Shown piece after piece: positions 34,901 to 49,689 of a stretch of DNA of 64,000 nt. How positions within the stretch are numbered: the first letter of the stretch is position 1; the number at the start of each line of letters is the position of its first letter. The notes below the pieces were generated by a model. The model saw only the letters and a program-made list of their open reading frames with translations, was not told the DNA's origin and ran no database searches. The stretch lies in NCBI GenBank assembly GCA_025765595.1, contig JAIVFH010000096.1, positions 62,001 to 126,000 on the forward strand, given 5' to 3'. A program made the position numbers and the translations under genes. Source of the DNA: Obelidium mucronatum. Lineage: Eukaryota; Chytridiomycota; Chytridiomycetes; Chytridiales; Chytriomycetaceae.

Positions 34901-35619
34901 TTCAAAACGCACTTGGAAGTCAATACCCAATCACTCTCTTTGCCAAAAAAAAGAAAATCGAAATCTGCCCACGGAACGTGAACAAGGGGAGAATCCTGCG
35001 GCGTATTTTGGAACACCATTATCAAGGAAAACTGAGCAAGAGAAGCTCGTTCCCACACCCACCACCACCAACGCGGGCGGCCACGATTCCTGCGAAAGGA
35101 AGTTTTTTCAATATTTCTGTGGCGAGCGATGTGGCTAATAGTAAGGCTGAGCGGTATGCGTCTTCAGGGGGCTTGACGGATGCTTTGACTGGGAGTGCTG
35201 GTGGGGCTGGTATTGTTGTGGCGCCTGGGATTCCACAGCCGCCTCTTCCTACGACTGCGGCTTCCGCTGCTCCTCCTCCTCCTGCTGCAGCAGCTTCGGG
35301 GTCCTCAAATCCATCTTGTTTCGACTTTATCATGTGCATAGGAGATGATCGTTCTGATGAGCACATGTTTGAATATGTGCACCTGTTGGATTCAGCTACA
35401 AGTCCGGCGGCAAAGAGTGATGATGGAGGGGACAGTTCTGATGTTGGTGGTCAAGTTGCTGCAAAGCCTGTTGTGCAATCCTTACAAGAAGCATATCAGA
35501 ATGTTGTTGGGAAGAGCATTTTCAGTGTGACGGTGGGAAGTAAAAGCAGTAGTGCGAGATGGCATGTTGCTGGTGTGGATGACGTGGTGGAGATTTTGGG
35601 GGTTTTGGTTCAATCATAA
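31950..35619 (+). CDS. Trehalose-6-phosphate synthase/phosphatase fusion (TPS2/TSL1 type)
   Basis: A GT20 domain is fused to a HAD-type trehalose-phosphatase domain. The N-terminus [12 protein letters not shown] resembles the TPS3/TSL1 start and is followed by a Ser/Thr-rich insertion. GT20 blocks: [57 protein letters not shown], and [10 protein letters not shown] in place of the usual DRLDYIKG. Then [17 protein letters not shown]. The phosphatase has the nucleophile motif FLDHDGTIA (about 34428), [16 protein letters not shown] and [13 protein letters not shown] (about 35340), with an Ala/Pro-rich insertion before it. Phosphatase residues look intact; the altered GT20 motif suggests it acts mainly as phosphatase or regulatory subunit. 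Stop at 35617-35619. An intron carries a palindrome at 32583. Confidence 0.9.
32583..32598. repeat. Palindrome ACCGCC-TGAA-GGCGGT in trehalose gene intron
   Basis: It has six-bp arms and a 4-nt loop, with a weaker CACC-GAA-GGTG copy about 10 bp later. It is intronic (between exons ending about 32539 and starting about 32788). Confidence 0.65.
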
Positions 35620-35869
35620 TGCGTTATTGTTGGCGTTTTTTTCTCTTTCTTCTTTCAGTTCTGGTGCAAGTATATTTAAAAAAAAAGCTGACTTGGATTC
35701 TTTGAGCAGAGGCGCTGTGGAGGCAAATTCGGTTGGTCAAACGCGTCGGAGTTTAAATAACAAGAAAGTGATTCCGGACAGACAACCCCAAAGTCCACCC
35801 CAACATTCCCAGCACTGGCAAAATCTATATTCTTAACTCGTCGCATACGGAGGGAGCACGGTGGACAAC
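35620..35869. other. Spacer between trehalose gene and RB homologue
   Basis: A 250-bp region holding the 3' UTR and promoter. No gene and no E2F-type motif seen. Confidence 0.4.
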
Positions 35870-38800
35870 ATGAGCAGCAGCAGCAAACGCGGACGCGATG
35901 AGGATTCAGAAATGGACCACAGCCCTCCACCAAACACCAGCATGGCATTCACACATCCAGAAGCAAGAAACATCCTCCTCCCTCCTCCATCAAAAAGACA
36001 AGCAGTCGGTGTCGGGTTTTCTGCGGTGAACGCGCCAACAGCATTTAATCCAATCCTGAGAGCACCGCCCGTCACAACAACATCCTATTCCTCTTCCCAG
36101 CACCAATCTAAACACCCAGTAGAGTTAGTAAAAGAAGAACTCGAACGCTATTCGAGTTCAGAATCTTTTGCCGCAGGAAAACTCAGTCACGCAATCTGTT
36201 TATTAGAAACTGTCAACGCGCGAGACCCTCTTGTCCTCACGGAAAAATTCACAATCCCGCGTCGGACCTGCGTGTACCTTCTTTGGATAATTCAAAATCT
36301 AGATGAGAAGACGGCTGGGGCGGTGGTGGCGGAAGAAGCGAGTTGTCCAAAAGAAATCAAACATTGGTTTGAAGGGCTTTGTGCCAACAGCTCCTTCAGG
36401 TCTACGGAAAATGTCAAGTTGATTTTGGATGTTCATGAAAAGTTTGTGGAGTTTGTAAAAGTTTGTCGGGATGCTGTGCAGGGACGGGATCTGGGACACA
36501 TGATGGAGAGACTGGTGGAAAGAGCTGTGCGTATTCATGCAAGGCGTTCTATACTGGTGAATGCGTACGGCGTGATGGAGATTTTTATGGATTTGTTGGT
36601 GCATTCGACGGATATGGAGTTTCATAGGGATTTTGTGAGATATTGTTGGGTCATGTTCTTGTTGTGGCGAGGTTTGCTGTCGGAAACTATTTTTTGTTTT
36701 ATTAACCACTTTTTTATATAGAGTTTACTCCAAGGGATCAAGTTTTTGACGCAGAGAATACAATTTGCTCTGTAGTTTTCTTTGCTTCTGTTCAAGTTCC
36801 GTCATCCAAGAGGAAAACTCTTAAGTCAAGTTGAGTATGTTTGATTTAGAAAAACGCGTTTCTCCAAGCGCTCGATCTGATATTCGGTTTTCATTTCACA
36901 AAGTTTCTATGAGAGCAAACAGGCAGTACCCAGACTATGATCACGACAATGACTGGACACATAACGCAAATCTCGTCTACCCTCTTGTTTCAGGAATAAT
37001 GTCGGAAAAAGTGCAGTCTTTTAATAACGAGCTTGTCTTTCGAAACGAGACACTCTTTCAAAACATCATCAAATCACCCTACTTTGATGGTCGTAAAAAA
37101 TCAACGCCTATTGATGGCATCATCTTTGAATCATACGAAGGATTATTGGGTGATGGCCCCAAGGGGTCACTGAGCAACCTTGTGGAAGTGCTGAACCAGC
37201 ATTATGAACAACAACACGCAACTGATAAATTGGATTTCGACTATCGCCTAATATTGCCCGCATTTCGTGTCTTTGGTTTTTATTCGTTTTTTCTTCTTTT
37301 TTTCTCTCCCTTCTGGCAACAAGTTTTTAATTTGTGCAACCGGATTTTTAGCAACTCCAAGGAAGAGAATGCAATCAACTAGTAGTACAGCATCTCCAAT
37401 GAGGTCCAACAGATCCCTGAAAACCGTTTTTGCTAGAGCTAGCGTGTTCACTGTAAGTTTCTTGACGCTCAGTTTGTATCACTTAAAAAACCTCCGTTCG
37501 TTTATCAGACACAAATGCTTACAACACCAATCACTGCTCGAAGCACTATTAAGGGAATTGACGGGGGCACACACCATCAATACTCGGCAATGAATAACTC
37601 TGAGCTGAAAATCACATTGGAACGTGTTTTTGGTGGGAATCTATCCCACCCCGATGAAATCGACAGACGAGCACGGGTTGTGTTTATGAATGCACCAAGC
37701 TGTGGCGTGGAAGCAATGAATAGACTGAAGGAATTTATAAGTAAGTTTTGGTTCGGGATTCCGCAATATGCCCGATTAACAAAAAAAAATGAATAGAGTC
37801 TTTGAAATCTATAGTTCCGGAGTCAGAAAAGGCGTGGGATCTTGTCGCGGCCATCTACATTCGGTTTTTGGAATCCTTTGTTCCTGTTTGTCCCCAATTT
37901 GACAAGAAGAACGTAAATGTACATACATGCCGCCTACACTAAAATAATAGTCTCACTCTAAGCAATTTTTTGTTTACAGCGGACGCAACTGTTGTACGAT
38001 CGGCAGTACCACTTGTGCCTTTTGCTTTGTGCGTATGAAGTTATACGGTATAGCCATGAAATCAGCATGAGATCCTTTGATATTGTATTGCGACTTTTCG
38101 ATATCAACTATGTGGAGCTCTGTATCGTAATCGACATGTTACACAAATCTCAGTTATGGGTATGTTGTCTAAACGCTGCCCCACCAATTCGATAACAACT
38201 TGTCAAAACAAAATAGTTTTCCGTGTCTCTTCTCAAAAGATTCTTTGAAATAAGGGAGCGGCTGCTTGAATCTGAAGTCTGGAAAAGTCAAAGAGTATAT
38301 GATCCTCCTTAACTTTCTTCAAGTCTGGTCAACTACCTCCCACCCTCCACATCACCGAACTTGTGAAACTATATACTGTCTTAATCGATCCTAGTAATAT
38401 ATTTGTATCAACCGTTGGGTCTGATGCAGCGAATGATCCATTCAAAGGAATGCAGGTACGAAAACGAATAGATTTTCTTATTCAGGGGATACAAGCGTGT
38501 TAGGTTAATCTTAATAATTATTTTTAGAGTTTTAACTCTTCGTTTACCAAGCTGTTGACGAGTCGTGCGCTTGATATGTGCGACAAGCTTGATTTGAATG
38601 CGATGGTTCGCCACAAAGTAACCGCACTGATAGAAGGTATTTTGAATATCGAATATCAAGTTCGGCTGCTTCGAAACAGGCATGCAGACGTGCTGATGTT
38701 GTGTGCCTTGTTCTCTGCCTGCAAATTGACCAAGGTGCCTATATCCTGGATTCAGTTACTGCCTTGCTATGAGAAGCAGCCACAAGCCACTAGAGATGTA

Positions 38801-39262
38801 AGATGTCATATTGGAATTTTTTTGAGTTATTCAAGCTCACTGGAATACACTGAATAGACCACCATGCTCATTTATGTGGAAGATGGGCATGATCAAATTG
38901 ACATCGCCAAGTTTTACAACGCTATATTTGTGCCTACTGTTGGCAATATTTTGAAACCAGGCGAGGTAAATCAGAAGTCAGACTCCATGGTTCTCCTCTT
39001 CTCTTCTCATCATCATTCTTCAGAATTTGAATACAGAGCCAGCTGGACTCGAAATGTTTTCACCATTGAGGAAACGCACAGAGGCGACGCAGACCGTGGT
39101 CCGAAATCCAGTTCCAAACAACGGGCGGGTGAGCAGAAGCAGATCTCATGATGAAAGGAGGCTAATTCTTTATTTTTTTGCCAGACAAATCGCGTACTTG
39201 GGGCCAGCACGCGCACGTTGTTTCCCCTGTCCAAGCTGAGCAGCCACAGCACCACGATGTAG
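35870..39262 (+). CDS. RB1: Retinoblastoma-family pocket protein
   Basis: Pocket proteins bind E2F and restrain entry into S phase. The start ATG at 35870 begins MSSSSKRGRDEDSEMDHSPP. The N-terminal RB domain contains ARRSILVNAYGVMEIFMDLL and FFKNC-like segments. The A box is spread over several exons: TPITARSTIKGIDGG, ITLERVFGGNLSHPDEIDRR, LLYDRQYHLCLLLCAYEVIR and DIVLRLFDINYVELCIVID. The B box has LTSRALDMCDKLDLNAMVRH, VLMLCALFSACKLTKVPISW, then IDIAKFYNAIFVPTVGNIL and PLRKRTEATQTVVRN. The last exon ends at TAG 39260-39262. The order N-A-spacer-B matches the family. It lies 76 bp upstream of MCM5 on the same strand. Several internal exon borders (37300-37500) are uncertain. Confidence 0.88.
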
Positions 39263-39338
39263 TTGTTTGTTTGTTAATGTATTGCTGTTTGATGTTGTGC
39301 CTGGTGAATAAAAGTCAGTGAAATTCAAGAAATCCAAC

Positions 39339-42278
<2,940 letters not shown>

Positions 42279-42419
42279 TTTTTTGGATGTATTTATGTAC
42301 TCTTGAAAAGGGAAGATTTTGAATGTAGTGTACCACGATGGTGAAAAATAAAGCAAAATCAGACACTTCACACGTTGTTGATGAAATCCTTCTCACTACA
42401 AAGAAGCCAGTTTCCACTC

Positions 42420-42478
42420 CGAAAGGTCGATTATCGGGATACATGACTTGAACGAACTTCATCAACAGATATAAAGAG
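42420..42478 (-). pseudogene. Relic of an exon of the neighbouring ABC transporter
   Basis: On the - strand this segment reads VQVMYPDNRPFG, matching the exon segment MVQVMYPDTPCFG of the ABC gene (about 43500-43550), with about 75-80% base identity over 45-50 bp. No other ABC exons are nearby, so it is a fragment. Confidence 0.55.
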
Positions 42479-42538
42479 TATCGATTTTTGATGAGTCGAC
42501 TGAGGCGAAAACTTTTCTACAACTTAAAAGAACACCAA

Positions 42539-42870
42539 ATGCCCTCCCTCTTTGTGTCAAACGGGAAGCACACCGTCGCCATCGACATCGATTTGGACGC
42601 GGACCTAACAAGGATTTGCCGTTGGAGTTTGTTGCACATGTTGTGGCTGCTTGTGCTGTTGACCCAACCCAAGGGCTCCTCGGCCTTCCCTCAAACACCC
42701 CTCTCTCCCTCCACTTGCCTGAGGGGACGGTCCTCCCTCCTCCTCTCTCCGACGACAAAATAGGCGATAGATTCAATGCGGATGGCTCTCTTCGTTCCGG
42801 CTGCTGAGCTTGGTCTGGTTGGTCGTGATGACCGGAAGTCACTCATCATCAGAGCAGAGACACGTGAGTC
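42539..42870 (+). pseudogene. Degenerate Crinkler-type header (copy A)
   Basis: It is homologous at the DNA level to the starts of the genes at 53788 and 56429. The first 18 codons (MPSLFVSNGKHTVAID) match, then a one-base deletion near 42592 shifts the frame, and an early stop follows. The conserved donor at the header's end (gagacacgtgagt) is still present near 42860. Only the header is present; no ATPase or effector part follows before the ABC gene. Confidence 0.65.
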
Positions 42871-43088
42871 ATCACCTTTTCACATATTGTGGGTAGGTTG
42901 CCTCTAAATACAGCAATAGATATTCGCCCTTGGGCTGATACGCGATAATAAGCATGCACGGGGAAGAGCGGGCCTGTTTTATTCAACAACAAAGACAACA
43001 GAAGGCATGGAAGGCGTTGGGGTGGAAAGAAACCACCCGACCTTTTTATTATTTGTTTTGACTGTTTGCAGTATGAATATTATAATGT
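42871..43088. other. Non-coding remnant between CRN header relic and ABC gene
   Basis: The first part still resembles the intron of the 53.8-kb CRN copy (cacatattgtgggtaggttgcctc-like). The rest has no feature. Confidence 0.4.
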
Positions 43089-45332
43089 TCACTCAAGACA
43101 AATTTTCTGTCCAAAAAGCCTTTCCACATGATCTCTGCGGCGATCATCGCCTGTACGACCATGCCTAACCGCAACAACTGTCACACCGCAAGCCATTACT
43201 TCCTCCCATAGAGCGCATTCCATTGCTTCATCCACAGCGCTCAAACCTTCATCCACAAAGCAAAGCATGGGTTTCCAATACAAGATCCTTGCTATCGAAA
43301 GCCGTTGTTTTTCACCACCACTGAGTCTCTCAATAAATCCATCACCCCTAGCACCGCCATTTTTACGGCATTGCGAAATCAAGGTGCCCCAATTGTACTT
43401 GCTCCAGGATTTCAGTGACCCTCATTTCTTGAACCCTCCCTTCATCGCTGCTACCATCTGAATCTTCCAAGTTTCGACTACTGGCATCAGAAATATCCAA
43501 TCCGAAACACGGAGTGTCGGGATACATGACTTGAACCATCAATGGATATAAAGGCGACTGGCTTTTCGGTCCATTTGGCGATTCCGCGTCAAAATCGAAT
43601 CCCAAGCGGCGGCGGCTCCGGCGGTAGTGGTGTTTGGGAACAGGAACAACGAACCCTTGTTGTGGCAAAAACATGATCTTCGACGGATGCAAAGATACTT
43701 GCGGGTGCAATTGCCTTGATGGAGTGATGGATGAAAGTGAATTGATGAAGATTCCTGAAGTATGGGACTTGGTGTTGTTGGATATGTGCCAAAGTTCTTA
43801 GAAGGGATGATTTGCCGCATCCAGATGGACCAGTGATGAGAGTGTGGCTGCCTTTTGTGATAGTAAAGCTAACTTTCGAGGAGAATGTGGTATATGTGAG
43901 GTTTTTGATTTGGAGAAGAACGTCTGTAGCATCGTAGGTTTTGGTGGTGGTGATGGGAATATTGCTGCCACTGGATCCTATTGTTGAAACTGATTGAAGC
44001 TCTGTTTCTCGCTTGCGGCAATTATTTTCAAGGGTGTCACAGGTTTCAAGCAGCATTGAAATACGGGTTGTGAATCCAGAGAGTTGTGTAAGTCTGGAAG
44101 GTTAAAAATTCGATCGGTTAATTAAAAATTAAATAAATAAATAAAGAGAAAGAAGAAACAAAAAAAGAACTTAAACGATTCGGATAGTTTCGTTAGAATG
44201 GTAAACTGATGGATCAAGTACAGGCACACAAACAAATTCTTTGCCACAATCCCAGAAATTTCGGCCTCAGTCTTATCGTCAAATGACCCATCAAATACGG
44301 GGATAGCAACCACAACATAAGTCAATACAGATGCTAGATACATTGTTGACTCGGTCAAGTATTGCAGCGGGACATTCTTGTTCAACACAGTGAATCCTGC
44401 GTCGATGACAGAATCCAGAAGATGATCAAGTCGATTCCTCTCGGTGGATTCAGTATGCATGAACGCAATTGCCTCTGCTTTTGTGCGAGTATTTACGTGG
44501 CTGAATCGGAAGTCTCCTTCAGCTTTTTCTTTGGCATAAACTGCGGGAACTACCGGGTTCATTGCAACGCGGCAAATGAGCCACGATGAAAAGTAAAACA
44601 ATACGATTATGACAGGACTCAGCATCGATTGGGTCACGTTGTATGTCTCAATAGTATAGTAGACGACAAGAAGCGGTAGCGGCAGTACTTTGAGAAATAT
44701 TTGAGTGACCATATCTGCAAACTTGTCAATGTCTTGAGTGATTGTTTGATCGGGGTTATCCAAAGGGGGTTGTCGCAATGAGTTGTCCAACAAGGCACTG
44801 GTCTCGGAAAGAATCGATTTGAGCTGAACCAGATCCAGAAACTAAAAGGGAAGGCTCCAAACACATTCTTGTAACTTGATACAAGTTGTTCTTTGATACA
44901 TAAGAGGTATGAAGGAGTGACGAAAGTTTGTTGCGAATAACTAGAGCCAATGAGCCACGCGTCCATTCCTTTACCACAGTGCAGGCAGCATACGTCAAGT
45001 AGAGAGTGGTACAGGTTGCGATGAGAGTAATGAAGGCGGCAAAGTCTTTTGAAGCAAGGGCTGGGTATATTTGGCTAACTCTTGTTCCAGCTTGCGATTA
45101 GGAAGATAGAGCGAGAGTGATCTAAGAGGAGTGATCAGCCAGAGATTGAAAGCGGGTTAGAAGCTCTACCCAAGTAAGCAAGCACTTCCGCAATAGCACA
45201 CAGGAGAGCAAGGACCGGAATCAAACGATCCAGGGCAGTTGCTGTTGACGCCAACGACAGCAGACGAAAGAGTCTCTTTGCAAACAGCGAATCGACTTTC
45301 ATTCCGATGTGATCCGGTTGGAAAGTTCCCAT
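43089..45332 (-). CDS. ABC subfamily D (PMP70/ABCD4-like) half transporter
   Basis: ABCD half transporters move fatty-acyl-CoA or cobalamin across peroxisomal or lysosomal membranes. The start ATG at 45332 begins MGTFQPDHIGMKVDSLFAKR. The membrane part includes LPLPLLVVYYTIETYNVTQS and the family motif EGDFRFSHVNTRTKAEAIAF. The ATPase part has VSFTITKGSHTLITGPSGCG (Walker A GPSGCGKSS), the Q-loop FLPQQGFV, the signature LSGGEKQRLSIAR, Walker B MLCFVDEGLSAVD and an H-loop VVAVRHG, with the stop at 43089. Six or so exons; the N-terminal exon borders (44800-45300) are uncertain. An acidic Ser-rich insertion (RNLEDSDGSSDEGR) sits between Q-loop and signature. The subfamily D call is solid; the organelle is not. 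Confidence 0.85.
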
Positions 45333-45410
45333 TCTTTGGGGATGGAAGTAAGATTTATTATGGTTTCATGATCCATCACAAACAGAATCTAAGTCAAACA
45401 GGTATCTTTC

Positions 45411-45902
45411 TTAACAGTTGCAGGCTCCGGCAGGGCACTAAAACAGGCAATTGATTAGGAATAACTTAACAGACGATGGGTCACTATGACTCACAGCACA
45501 GCCGGCTCCACACTTGCATCCGTGAGAGACAACGCGCTTAGCAGCACCGCATTCGCAGGCAGCTCCGTTAGCTCCACAAGTACAGTCTCCCTAAGGTGTC
45601 AATGATTGTTAGAGCCAAGCACTCCCTCCCTTAAAAAACAAAAGCAAACTTACACCACAGGTACATGCTGGGGGAGCCTTAGGCGCGGCATCTTTCACAT
45701 TGCATCTGGTGAAGGAAGAGTTGGTGATCAGCATCATACAGTCGTACCATCTGTTGTGAGCCTAGGCCCCCACTCCACCACCACTCGCAAACCTCCTCCT
45801 ATCTAGTCTCACAGCCCTCTCTCACACTCAAAACATCGTACTCACTTGCAGTCGGCACCACTGGCGGTGCATGAGCATGTAGTTCCACAGTCGCAAGGCA
45901 TT
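45411..45902 (-). CDS. Metallothionein-like Cys-rich protein, four exons
   Basis: It is a small metal-binding protein, likely buffering copper, zinc or cadmium. Exons: 45902-45847 (MPCDCGTTCSCTASGADC), 45705-45654 (CNVKDAAPKAPPACTCG), 45590-45495 (DCTCGANGAACECGAAK, VVSHGCKCGAGCA) and 45437-45411 (CPAGACNC, stop). All three introns start with good donors (gtgagt, gtaagt, gtgagt) and end in AG, and every junction keeps phase. The product has about 75 residues, 18 of them Cys, in CXC and CXXC patterns with no aromatic residue, as in metallothioneins. It is too fragmented to show as a long open frame. Confidence 0.88.
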
Positions 45903-46184
45903 GTTTTGTTAGGTTTTCTTATTTGGGATCCAGAAAAGCATCACGTGACGATGGTAACATTCGCTGATAATTCTCCGATGCCAAAAGTATCAGGACAGAA
46001 GGTGTTTATTTGATCGTAACCGCATTCTTCCGCGGCCCCCTGTTTCCTTTCCCCAATCTCGCGAGTTCAAGATTCGAAAATTAAAATTTCTGGAATATTG
46101 CATTTGACAATTTGTAATTTCAATTACAAAGTCACTTTGCTATATCTCTGCTATAGATGGTCTGCTCTGAGTCCTAAAAGCTTG

Positions 46185-46391
46185 ATGACCGATCCAAATT
46201 CAACTTTATGGCAAGAAATCGTTGATTCCTGGGATTCGGGGCCGGATGATTGTACCAGAAGTAATGCTATTGCCGTGAAGGGTACCGTTTCAAACAGTTG
46301 CGCGTCTGCAGTTGAAAACCAAATGTCGGAATGGCAAGCTGTTGTCGATTCCTGCACACTTGAAATTCGAAGTTGTGAACACTTGTTTTGA
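46185..46391 (+). CDS. Small ORF of unknown function (68 codons)
   Basis: The ATG at 46185 starts MTDPNSTLWQEIVDSWDSG, and the ORF ends CTLEIRSCEHLF-stop at 46391. It has five Cys and is acidic. An intron acceptor (gctatag) lies 28 bp upstream, so it may be the last exon of a spliced gene. No family recognised; weak support. Confidence 0.3.
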   Translation: MTDPNSTLWQEIVDSWDSGPDDCTRSNAIAVKGTVSNSCASAVENQMSEWQAVVDSCTLEIRSCEHLF

Positions 46392-46486
46392 AGGTAGGAA
46401 TAATGATTGAATTGCCAAAATCTTATTTAACACACGGTTCTTCAGGCACACAGTTCTTTATGTTGCATTTTTTTTATCCAGGATAG

Positions 46487-49400
46487 TTAACAATGAGGTT
46501 TCAACTGATCAATAAATGCCGTCCTCTCTTGTTGACTGTCGAACTCGACGAAAATCCAGCACACCTTGTTGCTCAGTGCGACGGAAGTGTCCTGTTTCAA
46601 ATGTACTCTCATTTCCGACAGCACAAACACGTCGTCAGTCTGGATTCCAGCAAATGAAAGCCAGGTCTTTGGCCCACATGTATTCAATTCACAAACTCCT
46701 CCCCTCCACTCAGTATGTAACCAAGAATTTGCCCTTTTCATTTGATACATCACTCTTGGCACACAGATTCTCTGGTTTATGAGGTCTTTGTCAGTCGCAA
46801 AAACAACCAAAAAAAAAAAAAAAATTAAGAAAACAAACATTTGAAACGGCAGTAGAGCCGTGACGCAAGGCGCTTTTTGGTTTCGCATTTGTCCTGCACC
46901 ACTGGAATCGAACCAAAACCACGACTCCCTTCTATTCTTTTCTTTTGAAGATTCTTGATTGATGCCGCCAACACTTCCAGCAACTTCTTCCCAACAGTCA
47001 CAAACAACGTGGTTGTCACGGCAATAAACACGCATATGGCCACCTTGAAATCCAAATAGGGATCCTTTGAGTGTTCCGACAAAGAATCGGATATGAAATA
47101 GGAGATTGGAATTATGGCAGCCATGATTGATAAGTTGCTGGATTCATTCAGTTCGATTGATGGGATTCGGGACTGGAGAAAAATTGTAATCAAGAGCCCA
47201 ACGTACAATAGAATATTGTAGGCAATCAGAAGCAGACTTGTTGTTGGAATTGGGGCCATATGGACGCATTGTTTGAAGTAGAACGCGCCAGTGTCTGCTG
47301 AAGTGGCTTGAATTGATATCTTAACTTTCCACGCATAAAATGCGAAAATTACCTGGCACGAAGGTTTTTTGTTATTATTGTTATTTTTACTACATTCATA
47401 AAACTTTGACCTCACCATTTCGAGCACAATTGCAGCAGCGCACATGGTCCAAAAGAAAAGAACAATTTCACGAGAGTTCTTCAATTTTACTTTCCGAGAT
47501 GCAATATACGCTATTAGCGCGTGCTTGAAAATAGCGTTTGAAAAAACGATCGCAAAGGAGGAAACCAAAACTCCTTCTCGCAACAAACAAATTGCACGCG
47601 AAGAAGGCTCAACGCGTATCAATATAATGTAAACATATCCGAGTGCGCAGCCCAAGATGATATAGTATGTCTGCCAAAGGACGCCTCGCCGTGTTTTGCG
47701 AGGCAAAGTTCCTGATATTGCCCAACAGGACAGTATACAAAGAAACAAGCCCAACAATGAGAATATGTATACAATTGCTTTTGATGTTTCGGACGGCTTG
47801 AACTCTTGCAGAATCGTTTTGCCATCCCATGGTGGTGACGTTGACCCTACGAATAGAAAACCATTATTGTATGCTTCCATTAAAATCCCAGAAAATTGTA
47901 CCATTAAAGAAAACAGCTTTGACATCGTTCAATGGGGTGAATCGCGTCGCATTTAAATCAATTTCGCCAAAAGCTATTTGGGGTTTTCCAGACTGAGTAA
48001 GAGGGAAAACATTCGAAAAAATCGGTCTTACCTGTGCTATTCAAATAATTTCCTGTATAGTAGTATGCTATATATCCTCTGCGTATTGTTCAATGAAAAT
48101 CCAGCGCACACACACACACCAGGCAATGAAAAGGGAAAGTTTCTTACAACTTCAAGTCCCCAAACTCGTCCAACTCCATTGGATCGTTGTACAGGCCAGC
48201 ATAACCTTTCACAAACAGCATCCCAACCAATTCAATAAATCAGTTGACTCGAAAGTAAAAGTAAGAAACACCTTTAACTCACCAAGATTTTGAAACAAGG
48301 TGAAGTTCATATCTTTTCGGCTCGGCAGCTGTTCCCCATCTATTCCACTCTTCATCACAAGACGATGAAATCCCATCAGCATCATCAAAACACAATCAAA
48401 AGCCATCGGAAGCCCCATCTGAGTCACCGGCATATCTGGATACCGCTGTTGAAGCAGTTCCGTCCTCCTCCTCCCAGCAGGAGTGTCTCCATTGCCTTTC
48501 GGCTGTAGTATTATAACTCCGGATAGCAAGTCCGCCGAATCTTCACTTGTGAAAGCAATGGAAGGAGTCGCTGAGATGAATAGAACCCTCTCTCCGCTGT
48601 CCATCATGCCGGCTGCTCTGAATTTCTGAATAAACTGTCCTGTGAAAATCCCGTTTCCAAACACAACCACATATCGCGCGTTTGTCAATTCAAGCTGGAA
48701 TAAAGCGTAATTCAAATCATTCGTGGAGTAATACGAGTTCAGCTGTAATTGAGAAACGACTGCGATGTTGTTTCTATCCATGGAGTCTAGGAATGAGCTG
48801 GCCGCTTTAAAAAAAAAAGTTTAAAAACTGCTTATTTAGCAATGATGAAAAAAAAAAATCTGGTTATTTCTTCTGGACGGAAACACATACCTCCACGCCC
48901 CAATTCCGTGTTGGAGTAAACCAATCCAACTTGTCGAATATTCCACTCTTTGAGAAGAACATTGAATTGGTCACCGAAGCCTTAAAAAAAACAACATGCG
49001 TGAAAAATAAATTCATGAACTGGCTGTAGGCGATTGGCTGTTGTTGCTTTTTTTTTTTGGAATACCATTATACGCTGGAATCGTCCTCCAAAAGTAAGGG
49101 ATATTTCGCTTTATCTGAAAACAAAGGGGCTCCACAGGTGGAAGAACAATATGGAATCATGTTGTTTGACAGTATTTCTGCCGGTCCTCTGACGATAATG
49201 GGAGGTTCTCAATTAGATCGACAACGCGCGATAAAACGTCCATACTTTGCCGTTGTAGAATACTGTGCCCCAACGACTCCAACCACATCTGTATTTCTTT
49301 CGATGATATCCAAAGCCATCAGAGAAGACGCGAGCCCGCCAGAATCGCCAAAGTATCCGAGATCGGCCTGCTTCAAAGGGAGCTCCGCAGTCTGTGTCTC

Positions 49401-49689
49401 GGCATACAGCCCCCCGTCAGTCAAAGTCCGAAAATACAGAGCATCTTTTTTTTCTACCTGAAAAGCGTTTGATGTTGACTGTTATTCCAGGTAATATCTC
49501 TGTGCTGTTGTTCACAGTTTCGACGGCATATGCCATCATGGCGTCAGTGAAAAACGCGTACCCCGAGTTTCCATAATAATTAATGGCTTCTGAATCGTAC
49601 GAAAGACTTGCGTTAGTTACAAGAGATCCGTTCAAGTACAGGTTCGGTATAGCACAGTAATTGTTGATGAATCCCAGTGTAATCAACAT
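46487..49689 (-). CDS. Class C GPCR with ANF-type (Venus flytrap) ectodomain and PH-like C-terminal tail
   Basis: The ectodomain resembles the ANF_receptor fold of GABA-B/glutamate receptors: DLGYFGDSGGLASSLMALDI, IPYCSSTCGAPLFSDKA, YFWRTIPAYN, VVSQLQLNSYYS and RVLFISATPSIAFTS. Its last part is FEDLGE-like, and GYAGLYNDPMELDEFGDLK precedes the 7TM_3 core (about 47780-46850: IVYIFSLLGLFLCILSCWAI, FVGSTSPPWDGKTI before it). A last exon (46740-46487) carries a tail with VMYQMKRANSWLHTEW, VFVLSEMRVHLKQD and FVEFDSQQERTAFIDQL. That matches the tail of the 15.5-kb receptor. A one-base break lies near 49105 between DKAKYP and YFWRT. Start at 49689; no strong signal peptide, so an upstream exon may be missing. 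Confidence 0.8.
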
